DNA of 64,000 bases, taken from assembly GCF_026965555.1 (NCBI RefSeq), contig NZ_CP114040.1, positions 10,514,001-10,578,000 of the forward strand. Reading direction: 5' to 3'. Shown one piece after another: positions 42,185 through 50,542 of the stretch. Both the position numbers and the translations under genes were made by a program. Within the stretch, counting starts at the first letter, position 1. Each line of letters begins with the position of its first letter. This DNA is from Nannocystis punicea (GTDB lineage: Bacteria > Myxococcota_A > Polyangia > Nannocystales > Nannocystaceae). The notes under the pieces are model-generated. The model saw nothing but the letters and a program-made list of their open reading frames with translations, was not told where the DNA came from and ran no database searches.

Positions 42185-45076
42185 GTGCGTTTAAAGAATA
42201 TTGCTGCGGGTAGTCTTTCGACGACGATCGTGACAGCGCTCTGTTGGCTCGCGCCGGAGCGGGCCGAGGCGTTCGTCCCGCAAGCAGGCCGGCGCGCGAC
42301 CGTCGAGTTCGCGGCCGCTGCCGGGCCCCAGGCGAGGTCCTCGCGGGCGGTGGTCCACGCCGCCCCGCCCGCGGCCCGGGCCGCGTATCGCCGCCTCGCC
42401 GCCGCGCTCGACCCCGGCGACGTCCTGTGGGACGCCGCGACCGGCGTGCCGCTGCGGATCTGGGGCCTCAAGGGAGCTGTCCCGAGGGCCATCCAGGGCC
42501 GCGACCTCGAGCTGCGCAGCGCCCAGGACCTGCTGGGTCGCCACCTCGACCTGCTCGCGCCCGGCAGCAAGGCCGACGACTTCGTGCTCGTCGGCGACGA
42601 CCTGTCCGCCGGCATCCACAGCCTCGGCTTCGCCCAGCGCTACCACGGGCGCCCGGTCCTCGGCGGTCAGGTCAGCTTCCGCTTCAAGGGCGGGCAGCTG
42701 GCGATGATCGGCAGCGAGGCCCTGCCCAGGGTCAAGGCTGTCCTCACGGACAGCCCGGTCCCCGACCCCGTCGCGCGCGAGCGGGCCCGCGGGTGGATCG
42801 CCGCCGACGGCAGCACCGCCCGCGCCGACCTCGTCGAGGGCCCGTTCATCCTCCCGCTCGTCGACGACGACCGCGTCCGCGGCTACCGCGAGGTCCTGCG
42901 GGTCACCGTGCACACCACCGCGCCGATCGGTCGCTGGGCCGTCTACGTCGACGCCGCCACCGGCGAGCCGCTGGCGCGCGAACAGCTGCTGCGCTTCGCC
43001 TCCGGCAACCTCAAGATCAACGCGCCGGTGCGCGGCCCGGGCGGCCAGCGGCTCGAGTTCGCGGCCGCCAACCTCGGCGTGGTCGTCAACGGCGCCGCCG
43101 CGGTCACCTCGATCACCGGCGCGGTCAGCTTCGCCGACGGCGGCCCGGCCAACGTCGCCACCAGCGTGCTCGGCTCGTTCGTCGCCGTCGCCAGCGAGGC
43201 CGGTCCCTCGGCCGCCACCAACCTGGCCCTTCCGCCAGGTGGTCAGGTGACCTGGAACGCCTCGACCGACGAGTTCCTCGACGCCCAGCTCAGCACCTAC
43301 GTGCACGCCGACCGGGTCAAGCAGTTCGTCCGCGCGATCGCCCCCGACTTCACCTTCCTCGACCAGCAGATGCCGGCGAACGTCAACATCGCCGACGTGT
43401 GCAACGCCTTCGCCGACGGCGAGACCATCAACTTCTTCCAGTCCGACGTCCAGTGCGAGAACACCGGCCGGATCGCCGACGTCGTCTACCACGAGTTCGG
43501 CCACAACGTGCACTTCCAGGGCATCATCCCGGGGGTGGGCTTCCCCGACGGCGCGCTGTCGGAGGGCATCTCCGACTTCCTGAGCGCGACGATCACCGAC
43601 TCGCCGGACCTCGCGCCCGGCTTCTTCAAGGGCAGCGACTCGCCGCTGCGCGAGCTCGACCCGCAGGGCTCGGAGTGGCACTGGCCCGAGGACAACGGCG
43701 AGATCCACGACGCCGGGCGGATCATCGCCGGCGCGCTGTGGGACCTGCGCAAGGCGCTGCGGAACAAGCACGGCGCCGGCCCCGGCGTCACCCTCGTCAA
43801 CAAGCTGTGGTTCGAGTCGATCCGCCGCGCGGTCGACATGCCGAGCATGTACCCCGAGGTCCTGCTCGCCGACGACGACGACGGCGACCTGTCCAACGGG
43901 ACACCCAACGAGTGCGAGATCAACGTCGCCTTCGACGCCCACGGCCTCGTCGGCGCGTCGGCCGTCGACGCCCAGGTGATCACCGCGGCCCCGACCCCCG
44001 ACGGCGTGCTCGTCGACCTGGTCGTGGCCGGCGAGCAGAAGGCCTGCCTCAACCTCAGCCCGCTCGGCGCCGAGCTGCACTGGCGCGTGCGCGGCGAGGA
44101 GCAGAGCGGGATGGTGCCGATGAACCCGAGCCAGGGCGGCTTCGCCGGCATCATGCCCAACGTCGGCGACGGCAAGGTGCTCGAGTACCAGGTGCGCCTC
44201 CTGCTGCAGGGCGGCTCGACCGTGGTGTTCCCCAAGAACCCGGCCGACCCGACCTACGAGCTCTACCTCGGCCCCGTCACCAACATCTTCTGCGAGGACT
44301 TCGAGTCGGGCCCCGGGGCCCAGGGCTGGCAGCTCACCGGCGATTGGGCCTTCGGCGCGCCCGCAGGCGGCCCCGACCCGGGCGCCGCCTTCAACGGCAG
44401 CAGCGTCGCCGGCAACGGCCTCGCCCCGCCCGGCACCTACGAGAGCTTCCTCGAGAGCCACATGCTCGGCCCCGTCCTCAACGTCGCCGGCCACAGCACG
44501 GTGCGCCTGCAGATGCACCGCTGGCTCGAGGTCGAGGACCACACCTTCGACCAGGCCATCGTGCTCGCCAACAACGGCGAGGCGTGGGCCAACGCCGCCA
44601 ACGACGCCGGCAACCTCCACCACCTCGACGGCGAGTGGCGGTTCCAGGACATCGACCTCACGCCGTTCGTCAGCGACGGTCAGCTCCAGCTCGAGTTCAT
44701 CCTCGAGGGCGACGAGGCGCTCGAGTTCGGCGGCTGGAACATCGACGAGCTGTGCGTCGTCGGCACCGGCTCGGTCACCCAGGGCACCTGCGGCGACGGC
44801 ATCGTCAGCGGCATCGAGGCCTGCGACGACGGCAACCTCGACGCCGGCGACGGCTGCAGCCCGAGCTGCACCATCGAGTCGATCGACCCGACCACCGGCC
44901 CCGGCGGCCCCGTGCTCACCGCGACCGACACCGACACCGACACCCTCGGCGAGGACTCGGCCACCGGCGGCGGCGACAAAGATCAGGGCTGCGGCTGCAA
45001 TCAGGGGGCAGGAGACCTCGGCGCGGCGATCCTCGCCCTCGCCGGCCTCTTCGTGCTCCGTCGTCGCCGCTCGTAA
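42185..45076 (+). CDS. Secreted zinc metallopeptidase 2, tandem paralogue
   Basis: 963 residues, same order as its neighbour: signal peptide ending ERAEA-FV, pro-region with VGDDLSAGIHSLGFAQRYHG, zinc motif YHEFGHNVHF (His436, Glu437, His440), GALSEGISDFLSA and DDDDGDLSNGTPNECEIN. A jelly-roll-like FESGPGAQGWQLTG domain, a Cys-rich CDDGNLDAGDGCSPSC repeat, an acidic Thr/Asp linker and a GCGCNQGAGDLG + helix + RRRRS sorting tail follow. The start is GTG 42185, the first codon of a signal peptide; an ATG two bases earlier is out of frame and stops at once. Same strand, 31 bp after the first copy, so an operon. Divergence is moderate, indicating an old duplication. Confidence 0.9.
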   Translation: MRLKNIAAGSLSTTIVTALCWLAPERAEAFVPQAGRRATVEFAAAAGPQARSSRAVVHAAPPAARAAYRRLAAALDPGDVLWDAATGVPLRIWGLKGAVPRAIQGRDLELRSAQDLLGRHLDLLAPGSKADDFVLVGDDLSAGIHSLGFAQRYHGRPVLGGQVSFRFKGGQLAMIGSEALPRVKAVLTDSPVPDPVARERARGWIAADGSTARADLVEGPFILPLVDDDRVRGYREVLRVTVHTTAPIGRWAVYVDAATGEPLAREQLLRFASGNLKINAPVRGPGGQRLEFAAANLGVVVNGAAAVTSITGAVSFADGGPANVATSVLGSFVAVASEAGPSAATNLALPPGGQVTWNASTDEFLDAQLSTYVHADRVKQFVRAIAPDFTFLDQQMPANVNIADVCNAFADGETINFFQSDVQCENTGRIADVVYHEFGHNVHFQGIIPGVGFPDGALSEGISDFLSATITDSPDLAPGFFKGSDSPLRELDPQGSEWHWPEDNGEIHDAGRIIAGALWDLRKALRNKHGAGPGVTLVNKLWFESIRRAVDMPSMYPEVLLADDDDGDLSNGTPNECEINVAFDAHGLVGASAVDAQVITAAPTPDGVLVDLVVAGEQKACLNLSPLGAELHWRVRGEEQSGMVPMNPSQGGFAGIMPNVGDGKVLEYQVRLLLQGGSTVVFPKNPADPTYELYLGPVTNIFCEDFESGPGAQGWQLTGDWAFGAPAGGPDPGAAFNGSSVAGNGLAPPGTYESFLESHMLGPVLNVAGHSTVRLQMHRWLEVEDHTFDQAIVLANNGEAWANAANDAGNLHHLDGEWRFQDIDLTPFVSDGQLQLEFILEGDEALEFGGWNIDELCVVGTGSVTQGTCGDGIVSGIEACDDGNLDAGDGCSPSCTIESIDPTTGPGGPVLTATDTDTDTLGEDSATGGGDKDQGCGCNQGAGDLGAAILALAGLFVLRRRRS

Positions 45077-45256
45077 ACCCGCCTTCGCAGCCTTCCCTTC
45101 GGCGATTCGCCCTCCGCGGCCGCCGAACCCCAAGCGACCCCGCGCCCCTCGGCCGGGGTCGCGTCGTCTTCGCGTTCCGCCGCGCTCGCGCGATCACGAC
45201 CGCAGCTTTCCAGCGACCTGAGCTTGGCGCCGGACACCTGACCGCTATTCTGTTTT

Positions 45257-45275
45257 CTCTGCACTATTTGCAGAG
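45257..45275. promoter_or_regulatory. Palindromic operator CTCTGCA-N5-TGCAGAG
   Basis: Perfect 7-bp arms, 36 bp upstream of the LLM oxidoreductase ATG, in an otherwise AT-richer patch (TTCTGTTTTCT). Spacing and symmetry fit a dimeric repressor site; no regulator gene is adjacent. Confidence 0.6.
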
Positions 45276-45311
45276 GGACGAAGGCCGGGCCGCGCCCGGG
45301 AGGAGGTTGCG

Positions 45312-46544
45312 ATGAAGCTGGATATCTTCACCGAAATTCAGGACCCGCGGCCGTGGACGCCGGACCACGAGCACCGGCGGATCATGGAGGCGCTCGAGCA
45401 AGCCAAGCTGGCCGACGAGATGGGCTACGGCACGTGGTGGCAGGTCGAGCACCACGGCGGCGAGGAGTTCAGCCTGTCGTCGGCGCCGGAGATCCTGCTG
45501 ACGGCGATCTCGCAGCACACGAAGAACCTTCGCCTCGGCCACTCGGCCGCGCTGGCGCCGTACCGGTTCAACCACCCGATCCGGATCGCCGAGCGAGCGG
45601 CCTTCCTCGACCACCTCAGCAACGGCCGCGTCGAACTCGGCCTCGCGCGCTCGACCATCCCCGAGTGGCGCACCTTCAACATCGCCGCCGACGAGGCGCG
45701 CGACCAGATGCAGCAGGCGTTCGAGATGATCCCGAAGATGTGGACGCAAGAGCGCTTCTCGTGGAAGAGCCAGTACTTCGACATCAAGGACGTGCCGATC
45801 GTGCCCAAGCCGCTGCAGCAGCCGCACCCGGCGCTGTGGCAGGCGTGCTCGTCGCCGGCCTCGTTCGAGCAGGCGGGCCGCAACGGCGTCGGCGCGCTCG
45901 GGGTCACTCTGTGGGCCCCGCCCGAGCAGGTGAAGGCGTGGATCGACCTCTATCGCAAGGCGATCGCGGAGTGCAAAAAGCCGGTCGGCGAGTTCATCAA
46001 CGACAAGGTCGCCTTCTTCACCTTCGTCCACTGCGCCGACACCGACGAGGAGGCGATGCGCAACGGCGCCGCCACGGCCGCGGCCTGGTACACCAACCGC
46101 TCGTTCACCTTCTTCGAGGCCAAGGAGCAGTTCCTGCAAGTCGCCGCCGAGCAGGAGCGGCGCCTCAAGGACCCCGCCGGCAGCGCCCTGCTCGGCCAGT
46201 TCCTCAATGACGAGAAGGCCCGCAGCGGCGGCCGCGTCAACCGGGCCCAGATCGTCATCGGCCGCATCATGCAAGGCGAGGACGTCCCGCCCGAAGAAGT
46301 TTACGAGGCCCTCGCCGAGCAGGACTCGCTCATCGTCGGCAGCCCCGAGACCTGCCTGCGCAAGATGCAGGTCTACGCCGACCTCGGCATCGACCGCCTC
46401 ATGTGCTTCCAGCAGGTCGGCCAGCTGCCCCACGACAAGGTCATGAAGAGCATCCGCCTCGTCGGGCAGCTGATTCCCAAGCTCGAGCGCAAACCCCAGA
46501 CCACACCGGCCCACCAGGCCGCCGAAGCGACCGCCGAAGCCTGA
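45312..46544 (+). CDS. LLM-class flavin-dependent oxidoreductase (luciferase-like monooxygenase)
   Basis: 410 residues, TIM-barrel luciferase-like family. Signatures: N-terminal MKLDIFTEIQDPRPW, GYGTWWQVEHHGGEEFSLSS, LRLGHSAALAPYRFNHPIRIAERAAFLDHLS (read in pieces), GRVELGLARS and the C-terminal VGSPETCLRKMQVYADLGIDR. It uses reduced FMN from a partner reductase to oxidise an unknown organic substrate. A very strong GGGAGGAGG ribosome site precedes ATG 45312, unusual for this window, and a palindromic operator lies just upstream, so it is probably inducible. The gene stands alone. Confidence 0.93.
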   Translation: MKLDIFTEIQDPRPWTPDHEHRRIMEALEQAKLADEMGYGTWWQVEHHGGEEFSLSSAPEILLTAISQHTKNLRLGHSAALAPYRFNHPIRIAERAAFLDHLSNGRVELGLARSTIPEWRTFNIAADEARDQMQQAFEMIPKMWTQERFSWKSQYFDIKDVPIVPKPLQQPHPALWQACSSPASFEQAGRNGVGALGVTLWAPPEQVKAWIDLYRKAIAECKKPVGEFINDKVAFFTFVHCADTDEEAMRNGAATAAAWYTNRSFTFFEAKEQFLQVAAEQERRLKDPAGSALLGQFLNDEKARSGGRVNRAQIVIGRIMQGEDVPPEEVYEALAEQDSLIVGSPETCLRKMQVYADLGIDRLMCFQQVGQLPHDKVMKSIRLVGQLIPKLERKPQTTPAHQAAEATAEA

Positions 46545-46680
46545 TTCGCGGCACGCACCGCCCCCGGGCTCGCGGTCCGGGGGCCTCGGACGGCCTTCGG
46601 ACGCGTCATTACGAGCCATTCATATTCTGCTGGCGCGGGCCGAAAACCGGGGCAATCTCAACGGAGCAAAGGACATCGCC

Positions 46681-47664
46681 ATGCAGCGCTCCCTGCTCTC
46701 CGCTCTGACCCTGTCGTTGGGTCTGTGTGCCTGCGGCCCCGAGCTCAACCCGCCGCGTCCACCCCCCGCGCATGGCCAGCTGGCGCCCGGCGGCGTGTGG
46801 GTGGCCTACAACCTCGGCTGCGAGGTCGGCTGCGACGAGATCAAGCGCGGCGACCGGATCCTCGCGGTCGACGGTCGCCCGGTCTCGAGCGGGGCGGAGA
46901 TCGATCAGATCGACCTGGCCCGCAACGCGCCGCTGAAGCTGCAGGTCGCCAAGTACGGCGGCAACGAGATCCGCGAGGTGACGATCGTCGCCAGGCCCAA
47001 CGAGCTGCTGCCGCCGATCGCCGCCGCGCCGCCGATGTTCACCGTCGGCGCCGACGCCCTCGACCGCGCGCCCGACTGGGCCCGCAGCAAGCTGTTCGGC
47101 CACGCGATCCCGGCGATCCGCTTCTACCGCGCCGACGAGCCGCGCGGCTTCGTCACCGGCCGCGAGCTGTACGGCCGCGCCGCGCTGCTGGTGATCTGGG
47201 AGCTGCCGCCGATGATCGAGGAGCGCCGCAACTCGCTGGCCGTCCTGCCGGCGGTGTACGCCCAGATGCAAGAGTTCAGCGACGAGCTCGCGGCCGCCGG
47301 CGTCGACACCTACTTCGTCACCGACTTCCGCGCCGAGCCGGCCTTCCGCGACACTGTCCGCGAACACGCCGACCCCGGCCCCAACGGCTTCATCCCGATC
47401 TTCCAGCTGTACTCCTCGCCCAACAACGGCAACACGGTCGGCCTCGAGGGCTCCGCCGCCGACATCCGCGAGGCGATGTTCGACTACCTCGCCGCCCCCG
47501 TGGTCGTCATCTTCGACCGCCGCGGCATCGTCCGCTTCCACACCCGCGGCTTCCCGGCCGGCGCGAAAGACACCCTGTCCGTCGCCATCGACTTCGCCCT
47601 CCACTCCCTCACCGACGCCCCCGCCCCCCGCGCCCTCGCCTCCATCGACTCCGGCGCGCAGTGA
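46681..47664 (+). CDS. Lipoprotein with PDZ-like and thioredoxin-like domains
   Basis: 327 residues. Signal with LGLCAC (Cys18 likely lipidated). The PDZ-like part (about 35-105) has the GCEVGCDEIKRGDRILAVDG and ARNAPLKLQVAK strands. The C-terminal part (about 125-315) has the thioredoxin-fold order: strand ALLVIWELPPM, helix LAVLPAVYAQMQEF, strand TYFVTDF, and PVVVIFDRRGIVRFHTRG (in part), but no CxxC, so it is not a classical redox enzyme. Together they suggest a periplasmic substrate-binding or folding factor. A GGAGC-type site precedes ATG 46681. An AT-rich hairpin begins at the stop codon. Confidence 0.78.
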   Translation: MQRSLLSALTLSLGLCACGPELNPPRPPPAHGQLAPGGVWVAYNLGCEVGCDEIKRGDRILAVDGRPVSSGAEIDQIDLARNAPLKLQVAKYGGNEIREVTIVARPNELLPPIAAAPPMFTVGADALDRAPDWARSKLFGHAIPAIRFYRADEPRGFVTGRELYGRAALLVIWELPPMIEERRNSLAVLPAVYAQMQEFSDELAAAGVDTYFVTDFRAEPAFRDTVREHADPGPNGFIPIFQLYSSPNNGNTVGLEGSAADIREAMFDYLAAPVVVIFDRRGIVRFHTRGFPAGAKDTLSVAIDFALHSLTDAPAPRALASIDSGAQ

Positions 47665-47686
47665 ATGCCTATTTTTAAATAGGCAT
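47665..47686. terminator. AT-rich hairpin after the PDZ/thioredoxin lipoprotein gene
   Basis: Perfect 10-bp stem (ATGCCTATTT with AAATAGGCAT) and a TT loop, immediately after the stop. Its right arm runs into the first CATG of a palindrome array. Confidence 0.7.
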
Positions 47687-47731
47687 GCTCTTCAGGACAT
47701 GCTCGATCGGGCATGTCCTGAAAACATGTCT
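47684..47731. repeat. Palindrome array between tandem genes, four units
   Basis: CATG at 47684, 47698 and 47712 (14-bp phase), then 47725 (13 bp). It would be transcribed between the lipoprotein gene and the Cys-rich protein gene. Confidence 0.85.
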
Positions 47732-47759
47732 TCGATGCCTCCACGACAGGACCCGCGCG

Positions 47760-48260
47760 ATGACGATGTTCCAATGCCCCGAGCACGGCCGCGACTTCGT
47801 CATCTCCCTGTGCGTCCACGTCGACTCGGCCGTCTCCGAACGCCGGCCCCTCGCGTTTCGACCCGTCGACCATGAGACCTTCCTGGCGACGTGCTGGCTG
47901 TGCGACGCGTGCCGCGACGAGCTCGAGCGCGCCGCCTGCGAGGACGAGCCCTCACGCATCCACGACAAGCTCACGGTCCAGTGCTTCCACTGCGCCCATG
48001 CGTGGGCGGACCCGGAATACCGGCGCAACGTCGTCCGGATCTACGCCGACTTCAACAACCTCGACGAGCAAGGCCGCGTGCGTCTCAACAACATCGGCTC
48101 CCTCGAAGACCTCGAGCGCGCGCGTCACACGATCATGAACGGGTTCCAGGTCGTGCTCGTCGCCCCCGCCGACTTCGAGGTCCAGGCCCTCCTCGTTCAC
48201 GACGGGATCTGGCGCGCCGTACCCGACTGGTCGACGATGCGCCGCCTCGCTCCCGACTGA
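47760..48260 (+). CDS. Small Cys-rich (zinc-ribbon-like) protein, unknown
   Basis: 166 residues from ATG 47760. Cysteine groups CPEH, CWLCDAC and CFHCAHAW resemble zinc-binding knuckles, interspersed with helices RDELERAACEDEPSR and YRRNVVRIYADFNNLDEQG. The C-terminal strand VVLVAPADFEVQALLVHDG completes a small alpha/beta domain. The frame extends back into the palindrome array (ATG 47685), but that would read repeat DNA (MLFRTCSIGHVLKTC), so I prefer the inner ATG. No family recognised. Confidence 0.65.
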   Translation: MTMFQCPEHGRDFVISLCVHVDSAVSERRPLAFRPVDHETFLATCWLCDACRDELERAACEDEPSRIHDKLTVQCFHCAHAWADPEYRRNVVRIYADFNNLDEQGRVRLNNIGSLEDLERARHTIMNGFQVVLVAPADFEVQALLVHDGIWRAVPDWSTMRRLAPD

Positions 48261-48277
48261 CGGCCCGTCGCGGTAAT

Positions 48278-49456
48278 CTAGGACGATCGCCTACCGCGCG
48301 CGCGCAGCCGGTGCTTCTTCTGGACCGCGAGCGCGCGCTCGCCCGGGCTCAGGCCCAGGAACTCGAGCCCGCCCTCATCTCGCCAGCCGTTCAGCCAGTC
48401 CTTGACGTCACCGAGGCAGGTCATGGGGTACTGGAGCGCGGCCGCGACCAGAACGTCGAAGTCGACCTCCCCGCCCTCGGACAACTTGCTCGCCACCGCC
48501 GCCCGAGCCTTGCCGTGGTAGCGCTGCTGCAGCTCCGCCATGTACGAGGTCTCCATGACCGGCGCCGCGAACATCTCGAACTGTCCGCCCTTCGAGAGCC
48601 GCTCGCGCTGCTTGGCTTCGGCCCGCGCCTCTCGCTGCTCGGGCGTCGCCTCGCGCTCGGTGTCACGGAATGCGATGAGGCCGTGGAGGCTGCGCGTGGC
48701 ATAGACGAGGTGGTAGCAGGTCCGGTCGTGGCGAGGATTGAGGACGACCGTCGGGGCGCAATACGCGAAGTCACCGGCCTTGAGCACCCGCTCGCAGTAA
48801 ACCTCGACGATCCGGTCCTCACGGTCGAGGTCGGCCAGCCCGCGCCAGGCCTCGCGGTAGGTCGCGTCGCCGAACAGGTCGATGAACGACTGCAGCGCGA
48901 CCGACTCCCCGTCGTCGACGAACCGGGTGATGTCCTTGGTCATGAAGTTGATCAGCACTTCGCTGCGACGGACCCGCAGCAGCGGAGTGATCGCCTTCAA
49001 CCCGTACCCCGTCCAGCCGGTCGGATCGATGAAGACGAAGGCGAACGGCTGGGGCCCTCCCTCCGCGAAGCGGCACGCCTCCCGGATATGCGTCTCGAAC
49101 TCGCCGTTGTACGCCTCGCACTCGACCGAGGCGAACTGCTCGCCGAGCAAGCGCTCCAGCAACGCGAAGGCTTCGCGGTCCCTCTCGACGAACATCCCTC
49201 GCACGTGCAGCTCGATCGGCCGCGCCCGCAAGACCTCCCGCGCCGCGCACAGCTGAGTGAGGGCGACGTGCGGCGAGGTGTCCCGCAGCTCCTCCGTGGC
49301 GTGCTGCCAGGGTCCCGAGAACCCGTCGATATAATTCAGGGTCGTATTCGGCCGGTAGTGTCCGATCTTCAGCGCGAGCTTCTGCAGATAGTGATCGAGG
49401 ACGTAATGCTTCACGAACGCCTGCTCGCGGCGTCGATAGTCTTCGCGTTGGACCAT
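48278..49456 (-). CDS. tcmP: Three-Cys-motif partner protein TcmP
   Basis: 392 residues. Signatures of the TcmP family: HYLQKLALKIGHYRPNTTLNYIDGFSGPW at the N terminus (in part), FVERDREAFALLERLL, the Rossmann-like FAFVFIDPTGWTGYGLKAI, and VLINFMTKDITRFV. A helical charged region and GDVKDWLNGWRDEGGLEFLG end the protein. The family is known mainly from its constant association with DUF5131/Gp37-Gp68 proteins that carry a three-cysteine motif; the gene for one lies 22 bp upstream on the same strand. The FxxGFSGPG-like start and the FIDP motif recall nucleotide- or SAM-binding folds. Activity unknown. Confidence 0.9.
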   Translation of the reverse strand: MVQREDYRRREQAFVKHYVLDHYLQKLALKIGHYRPNTTLNYIDGFSGPWQHATEELRDTSPHVALTQLCAAREVLRARPIELHVRGMFVERDREAFALLERLLGEQFASVECEAYNGEFETHIREACRFAEGGPQPFAFVFIDPTGWTGYGLKAITPLLRVRRSEVLINFMTKDITRFVDDGESVALQSFIDLFGDATYREAWRGLADLDREDRIVEVYCERVLKAGDFAYCAPTVVLNPRHDRTCYHLVYATRSLHGLIAFRDTEREATPEQREARAEAKQRERLSKGGQFEMFAAPVMETSYMAELQQRYHGKARAAVASKLSEGGEVDFDVLVAAALQYPMTCLGDVKDWLNGWRDEGGLEFLGLSPGERALAVQKKHRLRARGRRSS

Positions 49457-49478
49457 CGGGTCCCTCCAGGAAACCCGT

Positions 49479-50267
49479 TCAGGCTAGCACTTCGAGGCGG
49501 ACGGGCTCGCGCCTCTCATCGTCGCGTGGGGCCGCGCGACGTCGAGCGACGGGCAGCTCGTCGAAGGTCCGGCCGAGCAGCGTTCGGCCGTGGCGACCCT
49601 TCTGGACGCCGCCCCACTGCTTGAAGAAGAACGGCACATCGGCGTCCCGCGCCTGCTCGAGCAGCGAGATGACCCACTTTTCCTGCATCGGCCGCGCTCC
49701 CGGCCCGCTCTCTCCGCCGACGATGACCCAGTCGATCCCGCGCAGATCGACCCGCCCGAGCTCCTCGAGCAGCGGTTCGACCGACAGGAAGCGCAATCCC
49801 GCCGGGGTCTCGCGCAACACGTCGATTCGCGGCAAGCCGTACTTGCGATCCTCGACACTGACCCCGAGCCAGATCTGCGGCTGTTGAACCAAATCGCGCG
49901 GCAGCCCGGCGCACACCGACCGCATGCGCTCGGCTCGCTTGGTCAGCACCTGGTACGTGTGCCACGGCGCGCGGTTCATCGTCTCGAACACGCTGCGGAT
50001 GAACTCGACCGGCACCCCGTCCTGAAACAGGTCGCTCATCGAGTTGACGAAGATCCGCCGGCTCTTGCGCCACCGCAGCGGCTCCGCGATCTTCTCGGGC
50101 ACGAGCCGCAAGTCGAACCCCTGACCGTAAGGATGGTTCGGCAGGCCCCGCCAGCGCTCGGCGAAGGTCTCGGCGTAGCAGTGCTTGCAACCCGGGCTGA
50201 TCTTGGTGCATCCCCGCACCGGGTTCCACGTGGCGTCGGTCCACTCGATCGCGCTGCCGTCGCTCAT
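49479..50267 (-). CDS. DUF5131 / phage Gp37-Gp68 family three-Cys protein
   Basis: 262 residues from ATG 50267. IEWTDATWNPVRGCTKISPG followed by CKHCYAETFAERW is the family signature, with Cys20, Cys27 and Cys30 suited to hold a [4Fe-4S] cluster as in radical-SAM-like proteins. IFVNSMSDLFQDGVP, TYQVLTKRAERM, PQIWLGVSVEDRKY, FLSVEPLLEELG, DWVIVGGESGPGARPM and FFKQWGG match the rest of the family closely. It is found in phages and bacterial accessory islands next to TcmP. It is the first gene of the pair; a 28-codon upstream extension is not needed. Likely nucleic-acid or nucleotide chemistry (inference). Confidence 0.92.
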   Translation of the reverse strand: MSDGSAIEWTDATWNPVRGCTKISPGCKHCYAETFAERWRGLPNHPYGQGFDLRLVPEKIAEPLRWRKSRRIFVNSMSDLFQDGVPVEFIRSVFETMNRAPWHTYQVLTKRAERMRSVCAGLPRDLVQQPQIWLGVSVEDRKYGLPRIDVLRETPAGLRFLSVEPLLEELGRVDLRGIDWVIVGGESGPGARPMQEKWVISLLEQARDADVPFFFKQWGGVQKGRHGRTLLGRTFDELPVARRRAAPRDDERREPVRLEVLA

Positions 50268-50542
50268 CGTCTCGGGATAGCACAGGCCACCGATCGGCAC
50301 GAGGCAACACCGAGCTGAGCAAACGCGCAGAACCGCGTTGGGACACGCCAACCCGTCATGGGCCTCGGCCGAGGCGAGTGGAGCGCCTCGACTGCGCCCA
50401 GTCGCGTCCGCGTGACGCGAGGCCGGCGCGCAGGCATGCTCCGCGAACGCTCTTCGCCGGGGCCGCTCGTCGCCTGCGCCGCGGAAATTCCCCGGCCTGG
50501 AAATTCGGCCCTCGAATTTGTCTCCCTCGCCAAGCCACTCTC
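50268..50542. other. Divergent spacer with a dispersed repeat
   Basis: Contains TCCGCGTGACGCGAGGCCGG followed by CGCGCAGGCATGCT at 50407-50440, repeated with two changes at 51462-51495. It separates the three-Cys pair from the lipoprotein gene; no gene inside. Confidence 0.5.

Noticed and set aside
39205..45133. Two approximately 1000-codon minus-strand frames opposite the metallopeptidases
   Set aside because: Antisense to genes with complete HExxH peptidases; composition repetitive and no start context.
47685..47759. Earlier start for the Cys-rich protein inside the palindrome array
   Set aside because: The 25 added residues only translate repeat DNA and do not form a signal peptide.
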